From Paracentrotus lividus (lineage: Eukaryota; Echinodermata; Echinoidea; Camarodonta; Echinidae), in NCBI GenBank assembly GCA_940671915.1, contig CALNVZ010003433.1, positions 20,246,735-20,310,734 on the forward strand: 64,000 bases of DNA. Reading direction: 5' to 3'. Positions 1 to 14,363 of the stretch are shown piece by piece (position 1 is the stretch's first letter; each line of letters starts with the position of its first letter). The translations under genes were made by a program, and so were the position numbers. A model generated the notes under the pieces. The model was not told where the DNA came from and made no database searches. It saw only the letters and a list, made by a program, of their open reading frames with translations.

Positions 1-466
1 TATTATAATTTGTAGCTTTACTCCATTGCAAACTGGGCTCCAAATCTATTTAACTACTAATTTTGTTACTTATTATAGTTTAATGTATCCCCTTTGGTAT
101 TTATTAACACTTCAGAAAGAAGTAAAAAAATTAATCAACGATAATCCATACCAGCACTTTTCTCTCAGAGTCCTTGTACTTATAATATCTAACTAGTGCA
201 CAACTATGAATTAAAAAACTCAACGTGTACTGATAAAATCCTTAGGTTGATTCTACAGGGGAAAAAAGAAGAACCAACACGATATCCCTGGACATACGTG
301 AGAGGTGTGAAAACATAATGATTAGGCCAGAGCGATGGCAGTTTTGATGAAAGCAATTATATTCCCTAATTTGTCGCATTAGTGCCATTCAGCTGTTGTC
401 CATGAGGTGTAAACATTCTCACTTCTGAAGACTGTTCATAAATAGAAAACTACAGGCCATTCTACC

Positions 467-713
467 CAGGCGCGGATCCAGGGGGGTGCGGAAGGTGCGG
501 ACGCACCCTGTAAGAATGGAAAAACAGCATACCTTTTGTACATAGACCTTTTAAACGCACCCCGTTAAAATATTAATAACCTTTTTTTTTTTTTTTGGGG
601 GGGGGGGGTTGTCATTCTTTAAGACCTACACGAACGGCACGACCTGACCCCACCCCTACCTTTTCAACCGACCCCCCCCCCCCCGTTAAAGTCTGTCTCT
701 GGATCCGCGCCTG
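467..713. mobile_element. Short TIR element (MITE) with GGATCC-containing ends
   Basis: The ends are inverted copies: CAGGCGCGGATCCAG on the left and CTGGATCCGCGCCTG on the right, a perfect 15-bp terminal repeat. The flanks are ctacc and atacc, an imperfect 5-bp target duplication. The interior has G and C homopolymers and no reading frame. It is a non-autonomous DNA transposon; the superfamily is not determined. Confidence 0.75.
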
Positions 714-3700
714 ATACCAGTATGTGTTTATTTTCATTTGAGATGGAACAGAGCAGATTCATGTAATGTACATGTAGGCCTACAGGTAACCAGAACTTAT
801 TTCAATAGTCCATGTAGCTTTCATGAGATCTACCTCATGTAGCATTACTGACATGATATCAAGGTAATAAAAGTACTTGACCTTTGATATGCTTCATGAT
901 GTAGCAAAATAATCTTTGTTCGATCGCTTGTAGGGCTAACATATAAATTAAGCCCTGATCCCACTAATATTTGAAAAAAAACTAGAACCAACCCTATGTA
1001 GGGGAAATTATGGCACTTCAGCATCTAGAGCTATATTTTCCTTGATCGATATAGAAGAGCAACAACTTGATTGTGAACCAATCAATAATCAAATCCCAAA
1101 CATAAGTCTATGAGATTAACACTTTAAAATTTTGCGCAGAAAAAAATGAAAATACAGTTGTAGTGTTCAAATTCCTCTGACCTTTACATGAAAGAGTGAA
1201 TAAAGGATAGAAAGAGAAAGAATGAAATAGGAAAAGGGGTAAAAGAATGAGTAGAAGTAAAAAACTTCAAAGTATTTGAGCAGGGTGAGAAGGAAGCACA
1301 AGGGGGAGAAACTTTCTTACTCATATCGCAACAAGCAAACAGAGGGCATCACGTTGCCATAGCAACTGCAAATGTTTGGTTGGAGTAGGTAAACAGGTTT
1401 CCATATATGGAAGCACCAGGCCCCATGACTGGGAATAGTTAGTGAAGGGGAATTTATATCAATGAAACGTTTGGACTGGAAAAGGCGACGAGTTTATTTT
1501 CAATTATCATGAAAGTCAAGCTGGCCTGCTATTGATTATCTTGGGACTGCAGAGAGTGATCTCAAACCTTAAACCAGGCAGTTATTATACATGTATGCTA
1601 TACCTCTTGTGATTGCTTCAACTGTGCAGAAACTATAACATTTTAAACTTGTGATTGTCTTCAAACTTGATAAAAGTTATGATAGGCCCTATTCATTGTC
1701 AATAAATTATCTTTTGACCTCAATTTTTTTTTCTGGTGATAAAGTCTAAGCTATCAACAACAGAACAATAAGAAAATGTTGGATCATTGGTGAAATTAGG
1801 TATTCCAAAGCTCAGGTGTTTTGTTGACAGATTTACAAAAAACACAATATCTAAAATTTTTATACAAGCATTTTTTAAATTTTAATGTCAACTGTATAGG
1901 CCTATGTACGACTTTTTACCACCCCCTACATGTGTTCGTTCCACCTAGATTGTTTTTGAAGTGAACTTATGGGTATACATCAGTTGAGTGTTGTTTTGTT
2001 ACAAGTTTGTAAGCCGTTCCCAATTATGCATTAATTGGTTGGTTATTTAATTGTGTACACAGACATGTACCAATCAGATGTGATTATTTATGTCTAGGAC
2101 GAACCTTTAACAGGTACTTTAAGCTTCTTTTGAACACACTGCTTATTCAACAGGACTTACAATTTATGACATGACATGGATCAACGATCCAATTAAAAGG
2201 CTTCCCTAACAATACTTCTGTGTGATTGAGAGGCTGTAAATGGTACATTGTGGTAGTGCCAACATACATGTATGTTTATACCATACTCCACCACATGTAT
2301 GCTAAGTAGGATAAACCCCCAACAGGTAGCCCCCTATGTTTACATATGTGACAGCTGACTTCCAATTTGTCGTAACTTTAATTGTACTGTAAAGGTTTTT
2401 CTTTGTTCGTCATTAATTGTTTTACATCTACATTAGATCTGTAATTTGACTGATTAGTTATAACAATTAACGTTACATTGTAGGCCTATACCTTCTCCTT
2501 TATTTGTTAATGTCTTGAGACTAAAATATGGGCCTGCATAGTCCATCAACCTCTTGAATGCATGTCAAGAAAAACAGCCCCACCCTCCCCCCCCCCTTCC
2601 CTCAAAATAAATAAATCAAATAGATTTTTTTTTAAATAATAATAATATATAATAATATATAAATGAATAATAAAAACAAAAATAAATAAAATATAAGTAT
2701 ATATATACATTTAAGTTTTGCAAGGATGGAAGAAGTGGGGGGAAAAGAGGGGGCAGATTGGGAAGAGGGCAAATTAATGTGAAATTTCCCCATTCTAAAG
2801 GGGCAGGTTGTATTCTACCTGAACTTGGACAATCTGCTCCCTTAAATTTTCCCCATCTTGTAGCATTCTATAGACTAGTGGCTGGCTTAATGGCGGACTC
2901 CAAGCGATCAACAGCACTGTGGTAGTCAAGATAGCACTTAAGTTAATTATTAAGGTACAGAGTCCATGTTTTAGCTGATAAAACAGTAGCTAAACTTAAA
3001 ACACTCGTGACACCTCACATGCAATTCATAAGGACATAATGCAGCAACCAGAGTAATTTACCAACACACAATGCATGCAATATAAAAAGCAATATACATA
3101 TTTTGGTCATGTTGGAGCATATTCACTGGACAGAAATGTCCATTTGCCCATTTCAAATTAAAACATATGGCTCTATAACACACAACCCTAAAAAGTAAAA
3201 CTAATGATGGATTTTGAAATGATGCAAATTTTAATCCTTAAAACATCACAATAAATATAAGTATTTTTCTTTTCCCAAAATCCCTGTATTATGATATAAG
3301 CTAATTATATTATAATTTTATCAATCAATTTTATCAAAAGGTATAAATATTCATTGAGAATATCTATCAAATGGCATTCATACAAGTCATGTATCATGTC
3401 TATGCTACTCCCTTTAATGAATTATCAAAGATAACTAATTTATATGAGCTGATTGTATCTAAAAAAATATTTGGTCAAGTTACAAAGTAATAGCTGATAA
3501 CTTATATAAATAAATGAAGAAAAGAAAATTTTCGGCTATCTCATTATGCGAATCACGTGCAAGCAGAAAATAAGCATAGAGAATTTAAACAGGTTTTCCT
3601 CATCATCATAAATGTGTAACGATATAGAAGCACCCCATACAGAAATTTTGTTTTTCAAGTTTTCCAAAGTTCTTATTTAAAAAAAAATTCTCAGTAAATA

Positions 3701-6700
3701 ATAAAATTCACAGCTCTTTTTTAATGACGCACACCCAAATTGTGTGAAGTACAAAGGTGACATAATATTAATATCCTTAGGTGGCTAATAAATTTAAATT
3801 AATAGAAATAAAACATGCTAAGGAGCTATAAAGATATATCAACTTTAAAAGGAGCATGCTTGAGAGACTAATGTTGAATTTCAAAGAAATAATAATCATT
3901 ATTTCATAAATACTGAATAAATAACCACATAAGGGACAGTAGATTCACTGCGGATATGTATTGCAACAAGATGAGTTAATAAGGGGGAAGAAAATTAAAG
4001 AATACAATGCCAATTTCAGATTGTATATACTGATGAATTGATGGTTTATCATGATTGAATTTTAATTTCGACGCTACTTTGTGTGACCATGCTCCATCAC
4101 CTTAGATGTAGATCAGACCCAAAATTTACAACCGAGACGCAGGTATGCGCCAGGATCCGTTGAAGAAAATTAATGCTAATATGGTTTCCTTCGTCGCTAG
4201 TATCTTGTACCTGACTAACGGCATTCAAGGCCCGTTCAATGCCGACTAATTGACTGTTGGCTGGCTTTTGGTTCCATATCCGGGATCTATCTGAAGTAGG
4301 TGCACTATATTTGGGTGATCCCCTATTACAAAGCAAAAAGGCGATTCAAACATAGGCACCAATTCCATACTAAGAGAGTGTGAGGGAGACAGCCATCCTG
4401 TCGGGGGGGGGGTGTATTATGTTGTTAGTTGGGGTGGTCGCTTTGAGACAGCCAAAAAGATCCCTTTCAAAACCAGCTGCAAAGTTGGACCCCGGAAAAT
4501 CTGTAATTTCAAAATCAGTTTGTGTGATCACCCTGCCCCTTTCCATTGCCAGCAGTGAAGGATCTAGTATTTACCTCACATCTTTGGCAAAAAAAACACA
4601 TGAAAATTAGGAACAAACATAATTTTCAAGGACCATGCCCCCCTCCTCCTCCCCTCAAATGACCAATATGGTGGGGGCCTTTGATATGATGCATGCCATA
4701 CCCCCTAATATCATTGTGGGGCATTAATTTTGGTATGATTTTGGCAGTCAAGTTTGTAGGCCCTATCCTATAGAAAAACAAAATCAAATTACTATGGAGA
4801 TCAATTTTCAATTCCTTAGCAATCATGATTTGTCACAAGATCTCAACAAATTTTCACCCTTCCGCTCAAGATTTTCAATAACATGGCTCCATCATATACA
4901 TGTACATGCATCAGTATAATACATCCCCAGGACATCAGGTCAATGTACAAGATGTTGACTGAAAGCAGTGAAATGCTCTGTCATCTATCTTTGCTTGCAT
5001 GGTGCTATCTCTTGCACCTCCTCAAACACCAAAGGTTCTTGAAGACTACGACTCATCAAATTTCCCTCCATGTCTTCCCATCCTATTGAACATCTCTACA
5101 CACAAATAGTTCATTTTCTCTCTATCCTTGCTTTCTCTGAACATCTGGGAAGACAATATCCCAGTCCCAATCATCGGTCTCGGCTCACTGCAAAATTAAT
5201 CACTGGTAACCGCACATGGGAAGAAGAAGGAGATACAACTCTGTCCGTTTCCTTCGTCTTGGATATTTCTCCGTCATGGTCTCGTGGCCGGCGGTCCGTC
5301 CTTACTAAGCGAGCATTTAGCAGATGGCCAATTTAAGAGAAAATGACAAGCATGCATGCTATTATGTTGATGATCTAGAGCTATGATAGGGAATGCAAGG
5401 TGGTTGAGATGATCTCATACTGTGTCATGAATTCAAAGAGCAGATCAAGTAGAGGTACTGAGCTAACATGTAGTTTGCAGGCACACACATATACCCAGAT
5501 CCTTGTAAAGTCTGAAACAAGAGACTACAACATGTGGTATGATGGTTGTCTTAGCTAGGGTAGTCTATCCTCAGACATGATTTTGTCTATCCTCAGACAA
5601 TGTTTTGTCTAGGTGTATAGAATACAAAGCAATGCTTGACCATATATCCACTGGTCTTTGAATCATACTGTGGTGTATATATACTATACTAATTATGAAT
5701 ATTTTAAATATAGTTTATAAACTGTCATAATAATTTGAAATGGGAATAGGTCCAGAATTTTTATCTTAAGGTGTGAAGAGCATTGCCTATAATTTCCAAA
5801 GTGTCCAATTTCAAACACTATTTAGGGATACTTTTTCATCATATTCTGAAATATATAGGTATTTAACAGATCCTTCATTAGGCTATAGGTTTAACACAGC
5901 ACATAATGCCAATCTTTACCAAAAAGCTTGTGATAATGCTCTCTAAACAAAGAGTAATGGTTAAATGATACATCCAATACAGTGAATATAATGTGTCCTG
6001 ACAGTTTTTACAATACCAGTACCGGTAGTCCACTTGTAGGCAATACAGTGGGTATTTGAAATTTAAAGTAAATTTAATATAGTCTAGACACATTAAAGCT
6101 GGTGTATAGTTTCGGGAGAAAGAAAAATTAATTTTGATTCACATTAAGGTCTATAAATTATGTAAGATTGCCTCCAATAACAATAATAAAGCAAATTATA
6201 GTACTTGGTATCTCGTTTTAGTGTCTTTATTTCATAATATAAGGATAAAAAAGATAAGTCAGGACCCGTCCCATGTTAGCGCTCACGTGGAAAACCAATG
6301 GGGATTCTCTTGTGTGGGTGTTACACACAGATCGTTCGCACTAATTCACGCCGTAACCTCTGGCGTGCGAACTTGTCAGCAGAGGTCTAAACGGCAGTTA
6401 AATTACGCTTCATTCAAACATATTCAATGAAATTCATCCGAAATAATTAAACAATGTCACAAGATCTCTTACACATGTCTTTTAGTGCAATGTGGACAAC
6501 ATGTAACTACATTTGATCGGTTTTGTGCCAATTCCTGTTTTGTTACCAAAACTATACACCAGGTTTAAACAAAAAAAAATAAACCAGTAAAATGCTCAGC
6601 AATCTCTTTATCAAACAGAAAAGCAATCACTTCAAAAGCTTTTGTGCCTTTTGTGGTTAAGAGTTCTCCAATAAAATTCCAATTTAGAGCACTTGCAATC

Positions 6701-8000
6701 TAACAAGGTCGACTAGAAATCCAATCTTCCAGCAAATTATTTGTGGAAATGAAATGACTGGAATAATACAGTGAAATCAAAGAATCCAGCAATGTGACTT
6801 TGCAATATAGCTAGGTCTCAAATAAACCTACTCCATGCTAATCTAATTGTAACCCTTTATCTTTGTATTTCAAATTTACCAAAGGTGTATCCAGGGGAAC
6901 ATTTCATGAAACAAATATTCACTGATTCTCACTGACAACTGTTATAAGCTACTGAAATGCTCGCACCTGATTGGCTGAGAGCAAATTTGTCGGATAAAAC
7001 GTCTGACAAGTCCTTTCATGAAACGCCCCAAGGATTTGAGATGGGGGCAAAGACGAAAGAATATTATTCTATCAATATGCAGAAAATAGAATGTTTCATC
7101 ACAATATAGGTGGCAGGATCCTTTTGTGCAAGGCCTTGATTTACCACTGTTCACAGGCCATGAATGTCAATCAGAGCAATCTTAATTTGTATTTAATATC
7201 CAAAGATTACACCAAATTACCAAAAAAAAAATATTAACAAAATGTAAATTTGTTGAGTATAATGTGTGGTCTGAAAGCAAAAGAAAAAAAATTATCCTTG
7301 CAATTCTCATCTACATTATGCAATCAGGTGATTATGCAAGACTCAAGGCATTTTCACCCCCAAAAAAGGGGGGGGAAAATCTACATTTTCGTTCATGAAC
7401 AACTATAAAACTTAATCATCTCTTCGATAAAATGAAAGCGAGACACAAGATTATTTGAAATAAGCTATAGGCCTACACATGGAGGTTGCTGAAAATAACA
7501 CTACATAACGATTTTCTAATACATATAATTAAAACACCCACCTTTAGGCATACAGCTGTCGATCACTCCAAATGTAATATACAGTGTAGATTGAGCAAAC
7601 GATGAAAAACCCAACAACCACAATCACAGATGAACTTTTCCCCCTAAAAAAAATCACAAAATATGAAGAGCAAATTCAGAGGGTCAGTTGCGATAATTTG
7701 TTGTACCTTTACAACCTTATATCACTCTTAAGCAAACAGGTTGTCTTGCTACTCCGATAGTCCTGGGCCGCCTTGGTCATTCAATAGAAGTGGTAGGCAC
7801 TTGATAGTAAACGCCAGTCATATGAGAATATACACAATCTCGTCTGCTGCAGCTGGCTTGATTGAAAATGGGCGGTGCTCTTTCACTACTTGAACCTTAG
7901 GATCTGCGGCTGTTAAATATAATCTCTGAATGGATACACTAACTGGTGCTCAGCCACTGTTGTTGTAGTACCATCAGCCCATATAACAAGTTCAAGGTAC
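714..8000. other. Gene-free stretch, AT-rich
   Basis: I see no supported exon. There are short low-complexity tracts (C run near 2590, AT-rich simple repeat at about 2635-2715). Two somewhat GC-richer islands at about 4100-4330 and 5160-5340 have short open frames but no recognisable domain and no convincing splice sites. A small hairpin (GTTCGCAC pairing with GTGCGAAC) lies near 6325-6370. Confidence 0.5.
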
Positions 8001-8014
8001 AGCACTAGTTTACA

Positions 8015-8093
8015 CATCTCTCTCTCTCCCTCTCTCCTCCTTTTCTCTAGAGCTCTTCTTCTCTCTCATCTGTTTCTCTCACCCTCTTTTATA

Positions 8094-8137
<44 letters not shown>

Positions 8138-8315
8138 CTGTTTCTCTCTATCTCACCCTCTTGTATATGTTTCTCTATCTCCCTCTCTCTCTCTCTCTCT
8201 CTCTCTGTCGCTTTCTTTCTGCTTACTATCTCTTGTTCTCTCTGTCTATCTGTAGGTCCAATTATTCTCTTTCTCTTTGCTATTTCTCTATTTCTCTTCC
8301 TCATTTCAGCCTTCA
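8015..8315. repeat. (CT)n microsatellite tract
   Basis: About 300 bases are almost purely pyrimidine on the plus strand, with uninterrupted TC runs near 8098-8132 and 8178-8206. Open frames through it (Ser/Leu on plus, Arg/Glu on minus) come from the repeat and are not genes. Confidence 0.95.
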
Positions 8316-8733
8316 TTCACACAAGTGGGTAACATACTATGCAATTCATGCATGGATATCATTTACCTACATGTAGCCGGCCTACTTATTTCTACTCTAT
8401 TGATTCATACATTATAGTCTCTTTACAGCTTTGATTCATAATGTGATTGTTCGACCCATCATTTCTTTTTGTTTCCTCTACAAAAGATAGACGTATCATG
8501 GAAATATCATTGTTTTTTGTTTAAAGTTGGTTTATACAAATGTAGGCCTAGTTTCAAAAAGAAAGACGCTAAACCTGCATTAGAATAGGGGTCTTACATA
8601 CAAGACTAAGCAAGGTTGGACAGGGGTGAATGGCTTTCTGTGCGTGGGTATCAAGACCCCATAGACTTGAGGAAAAAATAGAAACAAAACATAAGTAAAA
8701 AGAGAAAAAAACAAATCTCTTCAACTTTCTGAA

Positions 8734-8867
8734 CACCTACATGCTAATGACCATCAAACTATTTGTTGATATATTCCTTCTGACATCATAATAATCTTCC
8801 CACCTACATGCTAATGACCATCAAAATATTTGTTGATATATTCCTTCTGACATCATAATAATCTTCC
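8734..8867. repeat. 67-bp tandem duplication
   Basis: The unit starting cacctacatgctaatgacca occurs at 8734 and again at 8801. The two copies are nearly identical over 67 bases, and a third copy starts at 8868 but stops after about 8 bases. No coding potential. Confidence 0.9.
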
Positions 8868-9236
8868 CACCTACACAAAAATGTCAATAATAACACAAAA
8901 TGTTCATGAAATACAAAAAAAAAATGCATGTCTAAGTATACATCGCACGAGTGATTAATCAGGGAGGCATGACCTCTCTACTGTTATGATTTCTCATTGT
9001 ATTTCACAATTACCCTGGAAATATTGAAATCGTGCATGAGAATGAACCCTGTAGCATGGTAAAATGCTGTGTGTTATACCTACCAGTACTTCTTTTAGTG
9101 TGTATGGCTTCTTGAACAATTTGCATTATGAAAATGGTGTTTTCAAAAAGACAATATTATTATCATGAATGCATTAAGTATCAGTATGTTAAGTGTTTCC
9201 TCTTTATTGACATACTTAAAAGGGTTTGGTTGCTAT

Positions 9237-9558
9237 GGGTGGTATCTCACTTCGCGGAGACGTCGAATACAAAATATCGTCTCCGCGACGGATAAAAAGT
9301 ATTAGAGACATCTCCGAGACGTCTCCGCGACAGTTTTTAAAAACTGTGACAAAGCAGCTTCAAAGAACCGTCTCAAATTAGTTTCTGCGACTCATGGAAC
9401 GTCGTGGAGACGTCTCGGAGACGTTTCATGAGTCGCGGAAACAACTTTGAGAAGGTTCTTTGTAACTGCTTTGTCACAGTTTTTGAAAAATGTCGCGGAG
9501 ACGTCTCTAATACTTTTTATCCGTCGTGGAGACGTCTCCGCGAAGTGAGATACCACCC
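9237..9558. mobile_element. Foldback (fully palindromic) element rich in GGAGACGTC
   Basis: The left end GGGTGGTATCTCACTTCGCG is matched by its reverse complement at 9539-9558, and the whole 322 bp can fold on itself around about 9395. Both arms carry repeated GGAGACG/CGTCTCC words. A tat trinucleotide flanks both ends (9234-9236 and 9559-9561), consistent with a 3-bp or TA-type target duplication. It is a non-autonomous DNA element. The 60-codon frame inside it is not a gene. Confidence 0.85.
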
Positions 9559-9586
9559 TATACCAGTGCCTTTTTTCCTTTTCTAA

Positions 9587-12500
9587 TCCAATCTATTTAC
9601 CAGAATTACTAACATTTCATGTAGGTACATGTAGGGCATCATCAGACCAAAGTTGTCAGATAGATTGAGGAAAAAGCCAAAATTCAGATGAAGCATGAAT
9701 GCGTTTCCTACTTCCTGCACTTTAGCGAGCCATTTTGGCGCAAATAATATTATGAATGGCAGGAAAACACTAAAAACAACAACAACATACATGTAGGTAT
9801 CATGTGGTCTAATGTTTCGCCCAATTAAAAATCCTTATATTCCCTGATCTGGCTACATGGGATTTGAAATAGCAGGCTATTTCAAAACTTTTGACTGGTG
9901 AAGAACCTCTCCAGTATCTAGCAGGATGTTTTCCATAAACATATGCACGCACCGCGCTAGAGCCCACAGGTAGATATATGTTTCCCCAAAATAAGTTGAT
10001 GGAAAGTATAAATCGGTGATTCACCCATGTACACGGTGTGGGTGTCCCGATGACCTTTTAGCGGCCAAAATTAGACAATCCCTGTAGGCATTTATCTTCC
10101 TTATGTTCTGCGGTGAATGAGAAAGTAGGAGATTTAGCTGGGATTTACCGATAAAGGTGGGAGTGTGTAAAGTTTTAACACCTTGGTATTCTTGTAACCA
10201 CGGTAACATATTGGTTTACTTTTTATTTTTGTTTTACTTCCTCGGTTTTCATTAATACTGTACATGTGTGTGGCAATCAGTCTCTGTTAAATATGTTGTT
10301 GACCCTGAGTCTAGTAGAGCATGATTAATTTTAAGTAGAAATTGCTCATTTAATCAAATTAAGTGTTCAATGCCAAAAATAAATGCTGCATACTGCATGT
10401 ATATACCAGATGAGCCCCTTGACAACCTTGTTTTTATTTACAGCTGTGTTCTAATAAAATTGTGTATAGTTACAGCTTTCATTCTCGATGCATCTCTTTT
10501 CAATATTTCAATATTCATAACTCATATCATTACTCTTTTTTTTTAGCTCTAAACTTTGACACATTTTTTTTCTGTTACATTTATTTATGGGTGTACATCC
10601 ATTGTTTACAGATTTTGAGAGATGCTAGGGTTAAAAATCTTATAAGGACAATCTCACAATCAAATTATACACTATACATTGAATAACAATGATGGCTTTT
10701 CTTCATCCCAGTTGCACTTAATAAACTTTGTTTCCCTAAACCTACTCCCCCCTCCTGATAATAATACATTTTGTTAAAAATTTACAATAATGTACAAGCA
10801 AGTGAATGATGACATTGTTTTTAAATTTAATTTACATCGTGCATACATTCTCTGTAAGATAGGAGAGTTATGGGTTTCATCAAATTAAGATTGTCGTACA
10901 TGAGGGCATGCTTGATACTGTTATAGGATGAAGGGCTCAATTTAATTAGGATGCAGTAAATTGGCATCTGCATACAAGTGACCGGTCTAGGTAGAAACCG
11001 ACAAGCCCTGAAAATAAACCTGCTCGAAATTTGATTTCACATGAACATGAACATGAATGATTAAATGTCACAGAGCCGTTTTGTTATACATTTTCGACCT
11101 TATCAACCATTGTTCTTGTGCCCATTTTGCATAATCCCAAAGTTTATTCGTATTTCTAACTCGTAACACTTTTGTCATTACAATAATATCTCATCAATTT
11201 AAGTTGATATTATTTTCTTCTTTTTTTTCTTCAAATTATCTTTATTTTTCCCACTTACCCTTTTATCATTTTTCACCATCACTATCACATTAGATGACAA
11301 TACAATAATAGTATGTCTGTGGGTCCTCAAAAGTCTTAAACTCCAAAGTAACCCCAAGTCACCCTCGAAAATTTAATTCTCAAGGGTAACTTGGAGTTGG
11401 GATTGTAACTTATCTATTTCTTGAGAGTATAATATGTGTAATTTATTCGAGATCAACATTTAACCTGAATGTTACACCAGATGTCTCAGGGAAACCATAT
11501 ACTAACACAAATGCCCTGGAGATTCCAAGACATTTGCTCCTGCGACAATTGTTTGGGGGTCAATCCTGAAAACTTCAGCTCTGGACTAAACGCTATATAC
11601 ATGTACCTAACCCTATGCCTACTACAAAACCCTATCACACTCCTAACCCAAATCCTACAGGCATCAGCGGCAACTGGGCGTCAATCTCCATAGATTTAAT
11701 TTATGCCCTGAAGATGAAATAACCACATTATAGTCATCTCATCTTGCAACATGTCTAGTCTGAACATATGCTCCAATTATAGTCAGAGCATGAATGTTCT
11801 GCCAGCTTACCCCAGGTGCATTCATGGTCAATTTTGATATTTATACAAAACATTAATCATGATACAAAATGTAATTACGAAGCACTAATATAAAGAGATG
11901 TAAAGAGAAACATATGTTACATTCACGGTTCAAATCACTGGTCGTATACTAAAAGTAAAAGTCTTTCAGATCTCTATTCTGAGGTTAATTTAAACGCCAA
12001 AAGAGGTAAATTTTGAAAGACGATGAGTTTCGATTTTGCTACTATCATGACCAATGATGAGCGGGAAATTTAAAGCCCATCCACATATATTTTTTACCAT
12101 GAACGGTGTACCGCTGATTGTGATTGTTTTCTTCTTTTCTTGCGAATGCTTTTTGTATTATGATTCATGTTCCTGTTTGAATTCTGTTTTCGACCATGAA
12201 CGCACCCCAAGTCATATACCCCTAATCTCACCAATGACACTGACTCCAGGCCGAACTCAAGATCACATTATCCTGAATGGCCAATACGTGATCAGTTTGG
12301 TGTCAATCTGGTGATATGGCTGGGGTATAAATCATAGCTTCTATCAATGAATGCATGACTACAGTTCTGAATAGAAGAACAGATGGCATCTACATGAAGA
12401 TGTAAGAAGTGAGGTTTCCAATTTGACATTTTACCCTGTGAGTCAGGTACCTACGTCATCTACATGTACAACAGAAACCCCTAAATTGTATTTTTTCCAG

Positions 12501-12825
12501 AACAATCTGTTACAACAGCTTCCAATTGAGTGTGTTCTGGCAACCTGGACAGGCATTAAGTGATCAAACCAAATAATTTGATATGGGTATATTATTCTTC
12601 GTCGAACTACGGAAGTCATATTTTCCCGGTTCAAGGAAAACTACCTCCTAGACAAGTACCATCCCCCAACAAATACATGTGTATCTACCCAGCTAACCCT
12701 TTTCCTATTTCTGAAGACACGTACATGTTTTTGGTCCTTGGGGTAATTGTCCAGAGAGTAGTTGTCCTGATATGCATTTTCCCCAACGGTTTCGAAACCC
12801 TATTACAGGACCCTAATTAAACTTC
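9587..12825. other. Gene-free stretch
   Basis: No supported exon, RNA gene or element with defined ends was found. A 12-bp-stem hairpin (ccaagtcaccct pairing with agggtaacttgg) lies at about 11355-11395. Confidence 0.5.
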
Positions 12826-13985
12826 CAATTGATGCTCTCCACTCAAGAGAGTAATGGTAAATAACCATCATTTTGGTGTTTAAAGTACTAAAGTACTGAA
12901 GTCAGTAACCTTTGGCAAGACATCAATCTAAAGTACCTATTGCCTCTCTCCACCCACTAGAGTAGTGGTAGAAAACCATTCCCTGGGTGTTAAACTACTG
13001 AAGTCAGTAACCTTTGGCAAGACATCAATCTACTAACTGCCTCTCCCCACCCATGAGAGTACTAGTGGTAGAAAGCCATTCAATGGGAGTTGGAAGAACT
13101 GAAGTCAGTAACTTTTAGCAAGACATCAATCTATTGATTGCTGCTCTCCATCCATGAGAGTAGTGGTAGAAAACCAGTCCTTGGGTGTTGGGACTACTGC
13201 AGTCAATAACCTTTGGCAAGACATCAATCTACTAACTGCCCCTCTCCACACGTGAGAGTACTAGTGGTATAAAGCCATTCCATGTGTGTTGGAAGTATAC
13301 TGAAGTCAGTAACCTTTGGCAAGACATTAGTCTACCAACTGATGCTCTCCATCCATAAAGTACTGGTGGTAGAAAGCCATTCCTTGAGTGTTGGGAGTAC
13401 TGAAGTCAGTGACCTCTGATAAGACATCAATCTACCGACTGCCTCTCCCCACCCAGGAGAGTGGTACGTGGTAGATGCAATTCCCTGGGTGTTAAACTAC
13501 TGAAGTCAGTAACCTCTGATAAGACATCAATTTACCAGCTGCCTCTCCCCACCCAGGAGAGTGGTACGTGGTAGAAGCCATTCCTTGGGTGTTGGGAGTA
13601 CTGAAGTCAGTAACCTTTGGCAAGACATCAAACAGCAACTGCCTCCCTCTATCCATGAGAGAAGTGGAAGAAAGGGCCATTCCTTAGGTTTTTCAACTAC
13701 TGAACTCAAAACCTTTGGCAAGATATTAATATACCAAACTGCCTCTCTCCATCCATGAGAGTACTAGTGGTAGAAAGACATTCCGTGGGTGTTGGGGATA
13801 TTGAAGTCAGTAACCTTTGGCAAGACATCAACCTACTGATTGCTATCACAACAATAGAGGTAGAAGGCATTTCTTGAGAGTTTTAAATAAGTTGGTACAT
13901 ACATGTACATGTACCAATTGCCATTCTCCACCAAAAACTCAATGAGTTTTGGGAGTACTGCAGAAGTCGGTAATCTTTTAAATTC
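12826..13985. repeat. Minisatellite, about 100-bp unit, about 11 copies
   Basis: The word GTCAGTAACC(T)TTTGGCAAGA recurs, with variation, at about 12901, 13003, 13104, 13202, 13306, 13406, 13506, 13606, 13705, 13806 and 13966. The period is therefore 98-104 bases, except for the last interval. Each unit also has a CCATGAGAGTA-like word and a GGTAGAAAGCCATTCC-like word. Copies differ by scattered substitutions, so the array is not new. Short frames in the array are repeat artefacts. Confidence 0.93.
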
Positions 13986-14363
13986 CTTTGAGCGTTGAAA
14001 GATCGGTAAGCAAAGTGATTTAGTACTGAAAGCATCACAGATCTATGCAATAAACATCTCAATGTACTTAGAAATTAATTTTAAATGTACACATATTTCA
14101 TTTTTGTGTTAATAGACCAGCAGATGAACAGTGTACATGGGTAAAGTGCCTGAAGTGCCTGTTTACGATTCCCTATTCAACCTCTCATCACTTAGTACTT
14201 AAGATGAAGGCTTGTCTAGGACAAATACCTGATGATGGGCAAGTTGAGAAAGACAGTACCGGTAGATATCAGTGTTTGTGAGATGGCAATAGCAGGACTC
14301 TAAATTTGAACAAAGAGGGAAACTGAACAGAAATATATAATATGAAAGAATGAGCAAAGAAAA

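Noticed and set aside
4097..4336. 79-codon minus frame in a slightly GC-richer patch
   Set aside because: Composition looks coding-like, but there is no recognisable family, no convincing splice sites and no neighbouring exon.
5070..5336. 88-codon plus frame
   Set aside because: No homology recognised and no splice context; kept only as a note of a GC-richer patch.
8093..8332. Frames of alternating Ser-Leu (plus) and Arg-Glu (minus)
   Set aside because: Translation of a (CT)n repeat, not a gene.
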